Shown here: positions 1-9,033 of the stretch, piece by piece
Numbering within the stretch: position 1 is the first letter of the stretch
Layout of the letters: every line of letters begins with the position of its first letter
From: Cellulomonas sp. RIT-PI-Y
GTDB taxonomy: Bacteria > Actinomycetota > Actinomycetes > Actinomycetales > Cellulomonadaceae
Direction: 5' to 3'
DNA: 35,226 nt
Assembly (NCBI RefSeq): GCF_025642745.1
Contig: NZ_JANZKP010000037.1
Location: forward strand, 1 to 35,226
Made by a program: the position numbers and the translations under genes
Notes under the pieces: generated by a model
The model's input: the letters and a program-made list of their open reading frames with translations, nothing else
Told to the model about the DNA's origin: nothing
Databases searched by the model: none

Positions 1-816
1 CTCGCCGCGCTCCCCGTGGGTCCGGCGGCCGAGGGGTGGGACAACGTCACGATCCCGCTCGGCGACACCCTGGCGATCCGGCTCCCGCGCCGGACGGAGG
101 GCGTCGAGCTGATCCGCAACGAGCAGCGCTGGCTCCCCCGCCTCGCGGCGCACAGCCCATTGCCGATCCCGGCGCCGCTCCGCACCGGGACGGCGACCCC
201 GGACTACCCCTGGCCGTGGAGCGTGGTGCCGTGGTTCGAGGGCGAGACGGCCGCGTCGCGACCGGTCGGGTCCCGAGCGGGATGGGCGACGACCTTGGCG
301 GAGGCGCTCGGGGCGCTCCACGCGATCGAGGCACCGTCGGACGCACCGCGGAACCCGGTCCGGGGCGGTGATCTGCACGGGCGGGAGACCGCGCTGACCG
401 AGCGGGTGCGGGCGGGGCATCTGGACGACCTGGTGCCGGACGCACGGGATCGCGCGGCGGAGCTCTGGCGCCGGGCGGTGACCGCCCCCCGCTGGCCGCA
501 CGCCCCGCGTTGGGTGCACGGCGACCCCCATCCCGCGAATCTGCTGGTCCGTGGCGGACGGCTCGTGGCGCTGCTCGACTTCGGGGACATGACCGCCGGC
601 GACCCGGCCTGCGATCTGGCGACCGCTTGGCTGACCTTCGACCACGACGGTCGTGACGCGTTCCGGTCCCGGACCGACCCGGCGGACGACCCGGCGTTGT
701 GGGATCGCGCGGCGGGGTGGGCGCTGGTGATGGCATCGGCGATGTGCGCCCACTCCGACGACGACCCGGTGATCGGCACGATCGGCCGGCACGCGGTGCG
801 GGAACTGCTGCGCTGA
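1..816 (+). CDS. Aminoglycoside phosphotransferase (APH) family kinase, 5' end outside window
   Basis: The reading frame is open from the first base, and the visible first residues (VGPAAEGWDN) already lie inside the kinase N-lobe, so the true start is upstream of the window. The C-lobe carries the APH/choline-kinase catalytic loop WVHGDPHPANLL (catalytic Asp, metal-binding Asn) and the DFGD metal motif about 20 residues later, followed by GDPACDLA, typical of the family. The fold transfers a phosphate from ATP to a small-molecule hydroxyl; these intact-looking chromosomal homologues (the AEGWDN subgroup) are usually of unknown substrate, so resistance should not be assumed. The stop lies 36 bp from the convergent TetR gene. 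Family assignment is secure; substrate is unknown. Confidence 0.88.
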   Translation, partial: LAALPVGPAAEGWDNVTIPLGDTLAIRLPRRTEGVELIRNEQRWLPRLAAHSPLPIPAPLRTGTATPDYPWPWSVVPWFEGETAASRPVGSRAGWATTLAEALGALHAIEAPSDAPRNPVRGGDLHGRETALTERVRAGHLDDLVPDARDRAAELWRRAVTAPRWPHAPRWVHGDPHPANLLVRGGRLVALLDFGDMTAGDPACDLATAWLTFDHDGRDAFRSRTDPADDPALWDRAAGWALVMASAMCAHSDDDPVIGTIGRHAVRELLR

Positions 817-852
817 CCCGCGGACGTCACCGCGCCACGGGGACGGGCCGGA

Positions 853-1425
853 TCATCCCCCCGGACGGACGCCGACCAGCACCGCCACGCTGGCCCGCAG
901 TCGCCGCTCGGCGGCCCCCGCGGTCGCCCGCCCGGCCGTGACCTCCGCAGCGGCGGCGTGCATCAGGGCGGAGACCGCCACCACGAGCCACTCCTCGTCC
1001 TCCTCCGGCACCCGCCCGGTCACGCACCGGTGCACCACCCCCGCCAGCCGGTCGGTCACCGGCTGGTGCAGGGCGTCCACCCGGTCGGCGGGCAGCACCC
1101 GGCAGGCGGCCTCGACGGCGGCGTGCCCGTCGGCGAGCACGGTCCAGGTGGCGGCGACCAGGCGGTCGAGCGCCTCGGCGGGCGCGGCGTCCAGGTCCAG
1201 GTCGCCCAACACCCGGTCGGCTCGGCCGAGCGCCTGGTCGAGGACGGCCAGCACCAGGTCGGTGCGGGTCGGGAAGTGGCCGTGCAGGGTGACCCGGCCG
1301 ACCCCGGCGGCGACGGCGATCTGGGTGACCGTGGCGGAGGGGTCGGTGCGGAACAGCTCCAGTGCGGCGTCCAGCACGGCCTGGCGGTTCCGGCGGGCAT
1401 CGGCCCGGAGAGTGGGGTCCTTCAC
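853..1425 (-). CDS. TetR/AcrR family transcriptional repressor
   Basis: A 190-residue protein with an N-terminal helix-turn-helix (about residues 8-55, with QIAVAAGVGRVTLHGHFPTR as recognition region) and an all-helical ligand/dimer domain. I choose GTG at 1425 rather than GTG at 1431, because a TACCCT -10 lies exactly 6 nt before 1425, as in several other genes here, and no Shine-Dalgarno site precedes either codon. It is divergent from the saccharopine-dehydrogenase-like gene, 74 bp away, and a strong inverted repeat lies between them. It probably represses itself and that neighbour; the inducer cannot be read from sequence. Confidence 0.9.
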   Translation of the reverse strand: MKDPTLRADARRNRQAVLDAALELFRTDPSATVTQIAVAAGVGRVTLHGHFPTRTDLVLAVLDQALGRADRVLGDLDLDAAPAEALDRLVAATWTVLADGHAAVEAACRVLPADRVDALHQPVTDRLAGVVHRCVTGRVPEEDEEWLVVAVSALMHAAAAEVTAGRATAGAAERRLRASVAVLVGVRPGG

Positions 1426-1431
1426 CCACAC

Positions 1432-1437
1432 AGGGTA
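1432..1437 (-). promoter_or_regulatory. -10 box of the TetR gene (TACCCT), leaderless type
   Basis: TACCCT on the minus strand fits the actinobacterial TANNNT -10. It is followed by 6 nt and the GTG at 1425, so transcription would begin at or next to the start codon. It overlaps the left edge of the inverted repeat at 1436-1461. Confidence 0.6.
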
Positions 1438-1461
1438 ACTCGAACACCGATGTTCGGGTTA
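1436..1461. promoter_or_regulatory. Candidate TetR operator (26-bp inverted repeat)
   Basis: The arms are TAAC-n-CGAACA (1436-1446) and TGTTCG-n-GTTA (1451-1461) around a 4-bp centre; 10 of 11 arm positions pair. It lies between the divergent TetR and oxidoreductase genes and touches the -10 box of each. A further half-site-like copy (CGACGTTCAACTTATCTCG, 1472-1490) repeats the right arm in direct orientation 24 bp downstream, matching at 14 of 19 positions. Binding by the adjacent TetR is inferred from position. Confidence 0.72.
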
Positions 1462-1465
1462 TCTT
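1460..1465 (+). promoter_or_regulatory. Candidate -10 box (TATCTT) of the oxidoreductase gene
   Basis: TATCTT fits TANNNT and overlaps the right edge of the inverted repeat. Transcription would start near 1472, giving a short leader that contains the Shine-Dalgarno GGAGG at 1490-1494, 5 nt before ATG at 1500. No convincing -35 is visible. Confidence 0.45.
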
Positions 1466-1499
1466 GAAAGCCGACGTTCAACTTATCTCGGAGGAACCC

Positions 1500-2423
1500 A
1501 TGAACACCGTCCTGGTCCTCGGCGGTTACGGTGCGGTCGGAGCCCACCTGACCACCGCCCTGCGTGCCCGTGGCCATCGCGCCCTCACCGCGGGACGCGA
1601 CCGCAGCCGCGCCGACGTCCCGCTGGACATGACCGACCGCACCGCCTTGACCGCGGCCGTCGCCGAGGTGGACGCGGTGGTCAACGGCACCGGACTGGAG
1701 GACCCCGCACTGATCGCCGCCATCGCGGCGACCGGGACCCCGGTGGTCGAGGTCAGCGCGGACACCGGTTACCTGGCGGAGCTGGAACGGTCGGACCCGG
1801 CCGCGCCCGTGCTGCTCAGCGTCGGCATCGCGCCGGGGCTGACCAATCTGATGGCGCACGCGGTGCACGAGCGCGACCCCGGCACCGGTCCGCTGGACAT
1901 CGCCATCGTGCTGGGCACCGGGGAGGAGCACGGCGCGGCCGCGTCCGCCTGGACCTACGGGCTGCTGGGCCGGGAGTTCACCGACCCGGACGGCACCCGG
2001 CTGCGCAACCTGGTCGTCGGGGACCGCTTCGACCTGGACGGGCGCAGCCGACGGCTGTACCGGACCGACTTCTCCGACCAGCACACCGAGACCCGGCTGC
2101 TGGGCCGCCCGGTGCGCAGCTGGTTCGGGATGGACACCACCTGGGCCACGACGTCGCTGGCCCTGCTGGCCCGGATGCCCGCACTCACCCGGCTGATGCC
2201 CGGCAACCCGCACTTCCCGGGCAGCGACCGCTGGCTGCTCCAGGTGCGGGACGCCACCGGCCCGCGGGTGACGATGACGGGCCACGGCCAGTCGGCGGCG
2301 ACCGCGGCGGTCAGCGCCCGAGCGGTCGAGCTCGCGATCGGACTGGCCCCCGGCGTGCATCACCTGCCGGAGGTGACCTCCCTGTCCGCGATCTCGGAGG
2401 ACTTCCCCGTGCGCTGGCACTGA
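1500..2423 (+). CDS. Saccharopine dehydrogenase-like NAD(P)-binding oxidoreductase
   Basis: A 307-residue protein starting at ATG 1500, chosen because GGAGG stands 5 nt upstream; the frame is open further upstream but that part runs through the TetR gene and operator. The N-terminus is a Rossmann strand-loop with the glycine pattern LGGYGAVG, followed by a short segment where the conserved DMTD acid would contact the next strand. The sequence resembles the saccharopine dehydrogenase NADP-binding superfamily (trans-acting enoyl reductase-like members included); lysine metabolism is not implied. It probably answers to the adjacent TetR. Its stop is 8 bp from the convergent RCC1 gene. Reaction unknown. 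Confidence 0.8.
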   Translation: MNTVLVLGGYGAVGAHLTTALRARGHRALTAGRDRSRADVPLDMTDRTALTAAVAEVDAVVNGTGLEDPALIAAIAATGTPVVEVSADTGYLAELERSDPAAPVLLSVGIAPGLTNLMAHAVHERDPGTGPLDIAIVLGTGEEHGAAASAWTYGLLGREFTDPDGTRLRNLVVGDRFDLDGRSRRLYRTDFSDQHTETRLLGRPVRSWFGMDTTWATTSLALLARMPALTRLMPGNPHFPGSDRWLLQVRDATGPRVTMTGHGQSAATAAVSARAVELAIGLAPGVHHLPEVTSLSAISEDFPVRWH

Positions 2424-2431
2424 GTCCGAGC

Positions 2432-4360
2432 TCAGACCCGGCGGACCCGCAGCAGGCGACGGGACGCGAGCAGCAGGCCGCCGACCGCGATCGCGGATCC
2501 CCCGAACAGCAGAGCGCTCCCCAGGTCGGATCCGCTCTGGGCGAGGCGCGGCACACCGCCCTCCGATCCGGGGTCCCCGGGAACCGGCGTCGGGTCAGGA
2601 ACCGGCGTCGGGCCAGGATCCGGGCCGGGGCCCGGTGCGGGTGCTGCCGCCACGGTCACCGCCGCGGTGGCCGTCACCGCCGAGCCGAGACAGTTGGCGA
2701 AGATCGCACGGAACTCGGTGTCCGCACCGACCTGCGCGGTCAGGTCGGTGGCGGTGGCCCCGGGCACGTCGACCCAGTCCGCACCGGCCCCGCGCTGCTG
2801 CCACTGCACCGTCGGGACGTCGTCGCCGGCGGCCGCGGCGGTCAACGTCACCACACCGCCGCCGACCGGGAGTTCCGCACCGTCGGGGTCGGCGGTCACG
2901 ACCGGCGCACTGCCGTAGGTGAACCCCTGCGGGGTGCTGAGAGTGCGGGACTGACCGAACTGGGTGTACTCCGCGACCACGTCCACGGTGCCGCACCCCT
3001 GGGGCGGGGTGGTCGCGGCCCAGCCGTCCGCCCCGAGGTCGAGGTCGGTCCCCGCCACCTGCCCGAACAGCACCGAGGTCAGGGCCCGGTCGCCGGCGAT
3101 CACCCGGACCGGCACCCGCGCGGTGGTCTGCGTGCCGTCACCGAGCTCGCCGGAGGTGTTCCGGCCCCAGGCGTAGAGCTGCCCGTCGGACCCGAAGGCG
3201 ACAGCGTGGTAGTAGTTCGCGCTGGTCCCGGTCAGGGCGACGCCCGCCGGGGCCCGGACCACGACCGGGACGCCGGACCCCGCGAGCCCGCCGGTGCCCA
3301 GCTGGCCGTACACGTTGCTGCCCCAGCTGTAGGTGCCACCGTCCGATCCGGTCGCGACGGTGAACTCGTTGCCGACGGAGATCGCGCCCAACGTGATGCC
3401 GTCCGGGACCAGCACCAGGACCGGGACCGAGGAGTTGGTGGTCGTCCCGTCGCCCAGCGTGCGGGCGGAGTTCCGCCCCCAGGCGTAGGTCTGTCCGTCC
3501 GAACCCGTCGCCACCACGAAGCTCCCGCCCGCCTGCACCGAGGTGAACGTCACCCCGGCCGGTGCCTGCACCGCCACCGGGACGGTGGCCGTGGTCGTGG
3601 TGCCGTCACCCAGCTGGCCGTAGGCGTTCGACCCCCAGGCGTAGGCGGCGCCGTCGGATCCGAGGGCGACGGTGAAGTTGCCTCCCGCGCTCACCGCGGT
3701 GAAGGTCACCCCGCTGGGCGCCTGGACCGGGACCGGCACCGCTGAGTCGTTCCCGGTGCCGTCGCCGAGCTGGCCGGCGTTGTTCGCACCCCAGGCGTAG
3801 GTGATGCCGTCCGAACCGAGGCCCACGCCGTGCGCCACCCCGGCACTGATCGCCGTCAGCGTCACGCCCGGTGGGGTCTGGACCCGGACCGGCACCGGGT
3901 AGTTCGCGGTGCTGCCGTCGCCGAGGCTGCCGCCGACGTTCTGCCCCCAGGCGTAGCCCGACCCGTCGGAGCCCAGCGCGAGGGTGAACGTCTGGCGCCC
4001 GCTCAGGGCGTCGAGCACGACCCCGTCGGGCACGACGACCTCGACGGGCGTGACGGAATCGGCGGTGCCGCCGTCACCGAGCTGGCCGACGTCGTTGCGG
4101 CCCCAGGCGTAGCTCCGTCCCGCCGACGTGGTCACCACGGTGTACTGCAGGCCGCCGGAGATCGCCGTGACCGCCTCGTCCGGCAGGGGATCGGGGACCC
4201 GGGTCCCGCCCGCGGTCGGGCCGCTGTCCGGGGTGACGGCGACGGCCCCGGGGACCGACCAGAACAGGGCGGTGCCGATGCCGATCGTCACGGTCGCAGC
4301 AGCCAGGGAACGTCGGATCGGTCGCACGAGCACCTGTGGTTTCGGTCGATATCTCCGCAT
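2432..4360 (-). CDS. Secreted RCC1-repeat (beta-propeller) surface protein with LAxTG-like sorting signal
   Basis: A protein of about 642 residues. It has an N-terminal signal peptide (arginine-rich start, hydrophobic stretch, cleavage near AVA-TP at about residue 42), then seven RCC1 repeats of about 52 residues (YAWGxNxxGQLGDGTx pattern, about residues 84-450), enough for one closed seven-bladed propeller. Next come a segment with a single Cys, an Ig-like domain (VQWQQRG...FRAIFANC), a Pro/Gly/Asp wall-spanning linker, and a C-terminal LAQSGSD motif, hydrophobic segment and basic tail RRLLRVRRV. The last part looks like a sortase signal, with Ser where LAxTG has Thr. Start uncertain: ATG 4360 puts the signal peptide correctly, but no good ribosome site is seen and the frame is open to 4432. 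The ligand is unknown. Confidence 0.85.
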   Translation of the reverse strand: MRRYRPKPQVLVRPIRRSLAAATVTIGIGTALFWSVPGAVAVTPDSGPTAGGTRVPDPLPDEAVTAISGGLQYTVVTTSAGRSYAWGRNDVGQLGDGGTADSVTPVEVVVPDGVVLDALSGRQTFTLALGSDGSGYAWGQNVGGSLGDGSTANYPVPVRVQTPPGVTLTAISAGVAHGVGLGSDGITYAWGANNAGQLGDGTGNDSAVPVPVQAPSGVTFTAVSAGGNFTVALGSDGAAYAWGSNAYGQLGDGTTTTATVPVAVQAPAGVTFTSVQAGGSFVVATGSDGQTYAWGRNSARTLGDGTTTNSSVPVLVLVPDGITLGAISVGNEFTVATGSDGGTYSWGSNVYGQLGTGGLAGSGVPVVVRAPAGVALTGTSANYYHAVAFGSDGQLYAWGRNTSGELGDGTQTTARVPVRVIAGDRALTSVLFGQVAGTDLDLGADGWAATTPPQGCGTVDVVAEYTQFGQSRTLSTPQGFTYGSAPVVTADPDGAELPVGGGVVTLTAAAAGDDVPTVQWQQRGAGADWVDVPGATATDLTAQVGADTEFRAIFANCLGSAVTATAAVTVAAAPAPGPGPDPGPTPVPDPTPVPGDPGSEGGVPRLAQSGSDLGSALLFGGSAIAVGGLLLASRRLLRVRRV

Positions 4361-4429
4361 TGTTCGGTCGGGAGCATCGTGAGGCCTGTCACACCGCACG
4401 GCAACCGCTCCGCTCGGGACGCCGGACAC

Positions 4430-4468
4430 CACGACGCCCCGGCCCCGAACGGGGACCGGGGCGTCGTG
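4430..4468. terminator. Intrinsic terminator hairpin behind aconitase
   Basis: A 13-bp perfect outer stem (4430-4442 with 4456-4468) encloses a second CCCC/GGGG stem around GAAC. It begins just past the aconitase stop (4476). There is no T-tract, as is common in actinomycetes. It also separates aconitase from the start region of the RCC1 gene. Confidence 0.8.
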
Positions 4469-4475
4469 GCTCAGC

Positions 4476-7304
<2,829 letters not shown>

Positions 7305-7365
7305 AGTGACTCCTTCATGGCGAGTCGGGCCGTTGGGGGCGACCCGTGCTGCTCGTTGCAGCGAA

Positions 7366-7385
7366 GTATCTTGACGTCAAGATAC
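7366..7385. promoter_or_regulatory. Perfect 20-bp palindrome upstream of aconitase (candidate operator)
   Basis: GTATCTTGACGTCAAGATAC reads identically on both strands. It sits 62 bp before the aconitase start and directly downstream of a TAGGAT -10 candidate, where a bound dimer would block transcription. It stands in a locally AT-richer patch. I cannot assign the regulator; no regulator gene is adjacent. Confidence 0.72.
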
Positions 7386-7391
7386 ATCCTA
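7386..7391 (-). promoter_or_regulatory. Candidate -10 box of aconitase (TAGGAT)
   Basis: TAGGAT on the minus strand fits TANNNT and directly abuts the palindrome. It would give a leader of roughly 70 nt containing the AAGGAG ribosome site. TATCTT inside the palindrome is an alternative -10. No clear -35 is visible. Confidence 0.4.
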
Positions 7392-7422
7392 CCCCGCCGC
7401 GTCGCGCGGCAGGTCATCGAGC

Positions 7423-7469
7423 GTGCACGAATGCGGCGTTCCCGCGCCGGGAGGCCGGCATTCGTGCAC
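7423..7469. terminator. Hairpin with 12-bp perfect arms between the small gene and aconitase
   Basis: GTGCACGAATGC (7423-7434) is repeated inverted as GCATTCGTGCAC (7458-7469) around a 23-nt loop that can extend the stem with GC pairs. It begins about 10 bp past the stop of the 54-residue gene, on the side of transcript exit, so termination is the simplest role. No T-tract. It could instead be a dispersed intergenic palindrome. Confidence 0.55.
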
Positions 7470-7478
7470 TCTCGGCCG

Positions 7479-7643
7479 TCAGTCGCGGTGCTCGGCGGCG
7501 CGGCGCTCGCGTTCGACGGCCTTGGCGTGCTGGCGCGGGTCGTAGTCGGGAGTGCCCTGCTTGTGCAGTTCCTCACTGGCCCGGCGACTGGCCTCGGCCA
7601 CCCGGCGCACGGCCTCGGCGGCGGACTCGTGCTGTTCGGTCAT
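7479..7643 (-). CDS. Small hypothetical protein (54 aa), charged and helical
   Basis: Not recognised. ATG at 7643 is preceded by GAGGGAG at about 8 nt; the frame is open further upstream but the extension is arginine/proline-rich and looks non-coding. The product is strongly charged, rich in Ala, Glu, Arg and His and predicted helical (AAEAVRRVAEASRRASEEL), with a middle PDYDPRQHAK segment and a basic end. No signal peptide or membrane segment. It lies between the RNA methyltransferase gene and aconitase on the same strand and is followed by a hairpin, which supports a separate transcription unit. It could still be a spurious frame. Confidence 0.55.
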   Translation of the reverse strand: MTEQHESAAEAVRRVAEASRRASEELHKQGTPDYDPRQHAKAVERERRAAEHRD

Positions 7644-7761
7644 CGCGCAGCTCCCTCGCTCGGGGCCGGCCCTCGGACGGGCCCGGCCCTGTCGGACCAC
7701 GCTAGACCGGCCGCCCGTCCGCCGCAGACCGTGACGCCACTCGCCGCGCGCTCACCACGGT

Positions 7762-9033
7762 TCACCGCGTGAGGACCGCGACCGCCTCCACGTGATGGGT
7801 CATCGGGAACAGGTCGTAGCCCTGCACGTCCTCGAGCTGGTACCCCTCCTCGGCGAGGTACGCCACGTCCCGGGCCAGCGCGGCCGGGTCGCAGGCGACG
7901 TAGACGATCCGGCCAGGGTCGAGCGCGGTCATCGACCGGACCACGTCCCGGCCGGCACCCACCCGCGGCGGGTCCAGGACGATCGCGTCCACCGAGTCCC
8001 ACGCACCCAGGGTGCCCAGCACCGCGCCGACGTCGCCCTGGTGCAGCTCGATCTGCGGACGGTCGTGGGCGTTGCGACGGGCGTCCTTCACCGCGCGGGC
8101 ATCGCCCTCGACGGCGATCACCCGGCCGGACTCCCCCACCCGATCGGCCAGCGGCAGGGTGAACAGCCCCGCACCGGAGAACAGGTCCAGCACCACGGCA
8201 CCCGCGTCCACGCCACCGACCCCGGCCAGCACCGCGTCGACCAGCGCGGCCGGCGCCTGCCGGTGCACCTGCCAGAATCCGGCGGCGGCCACCCGGTACT
8301 GCCAGTCCCCGACCACCTCGCGCACCGCGGCGCGCGCGTTCGGCCGCGGGTCGACCCTGCCCTTGCGCAGGTCGAAGGGCTGACCGTCGACCAGCACGAT
8401 CGGGGCGTCACCGTTCGCCGGGGCCACCGCGTCGACGGTCACGCCCGCGGTCCACCGGCGCTCCAGCAGTCCCAGCTCGGCGACGGCGTCACTCATCAGC
8501 GGCATCGACGTCAACGGCTGCACGTCGTGCGAACGGAACCTCCGCATGCCCAGCCGGCCCTCGGGATCGGCGACGAAGGACACCCGGGTCCGCCAGCCCA
8601 GACCGGAGTCGCCGGGCATGGCCTCGACCGGCGCCTCGCGGTCGATCCTGGCCAGCCGGGACAGCTGCTCGGTCAGCACCGCGGACTTCCAGGCGCGCTG
8701 GGCGTCCAGCCGGACGTGCGCCAGCTCGCCGCCGCCGACCCCGCCCGGACCCGCCTCCGGCCACACCGAGTCGACCCGGTCGGCGGAGGCGTCCAGCACC
8801 TCGACGGCGTCGGCGCGCCAGAACTTCGGGCCGGTCTCGGTCACCCGGACCCGGACCCGCTCGCCGGGCAGCGCGTGCCGGACGAAGACCACCCGGCCGT
8901 CCGCCATCCGGGCGACGCAGTGCCCGCCGTGCGCGATCGGGCCGACCTCGATCTCGATCAGCTCGGCCGGCACGGGCTCGGCCGAGACCTTCCGCCTGCG
9001 GTCAGAGACCCCGACTCGTCGTCCTGCGGACAT
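7762..9033 (-). CDS. TRAM-domain class I SAM-dependent RNA methyltransferase (TrmA/RumA family, m5U type)
   Basis: A 423-residue protein. The N-terminal TRAM domain is at about residues 22-82. The methyltransferase domain has the SAM loop LDLFSGAGLFTLPLA (282-296), the DPPRVGAG motif (354-361), nucleophilic Cys381 in ACDPAALARD, and a terminal HHVEAVAVL bearing the general-base Glu. Enzymes with these residues methylate carbon 5 of uridine in tRNA or 23S rRNA. The four N-terminal cysteines of the RlmD iron-sulfur cluster are missing, as in TrmA-like enzymes; the exact target base is unknown. ATG 9033 follows GGAGG closely and lies inside the end of the permease gene (32-nt overlap), implying translational coupling. 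Orthologue by position of M. tuberculosis Rv2689c. Confidence 0.93.
   Translation of the reverse strand: MSAGRRVGVSDRRRKVSAEPVPAELIEIEVGPIAHGGHCVARMADGRVVFVRHALPGERVRVRVTETGPKFWRADAVEVLDASADRVDSVWPEAGPGGVGGGELAHVRLDAQRAWKSAVLTEQLSRLARIDREAPVEAMPGDSGLGWRTRVSFVADPEGRLGMRRFRSHDVQPLTSMPLMSDAVAELGLLERRWTAGVTVDAVAPANGDAPIVLVDGQPFDLRKGRVDPRPNARAAVREVVGDWQYRVAAAGFWQVHRQAPAALVDAVLAGVGGVDAGAVVLDLFSGAGLFTLPLADRVGESGRVIAVEGDARAVKDARRNAHDRPQIELHQGDVGAVLGTLGAWDSVDAIVLDPPRVGAGRDVVRSMTALDPGRIVYVACDPAALARDVAYLAEEGYQLEDVQGYDLFPMTHHVEAVAVLTR

Noticed and set aside
16..816. Antibiotic resistance gene
   Set aside because: The APH fold is present, but this chromosomal subgroup has no established drug substrate and the N-terminus is missing from the window.
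1362..1499. Longer start for the saccharopine-dehydrogenase-like gene
   Set aside because: It would run through the TetR start and operator; ATG 1500 has GGAGG at proper distance and begins the Rossmann strand.
2900..4120. Periodic DNA repeats of about 156 bp as a possible CRISPR or satellite
   Set aside because: The period is that of the RCC1 protein repeat (about 52 codons) and conservation follows codons.
7663..7689. GGGCCGG/CCGGCCC inverted repeat between the methyltransferase and the small gene
   Set aside because: Only 7 bp of GC-only pairing with a 13-nt loop; common by chance in this background, so not called as a terminator.
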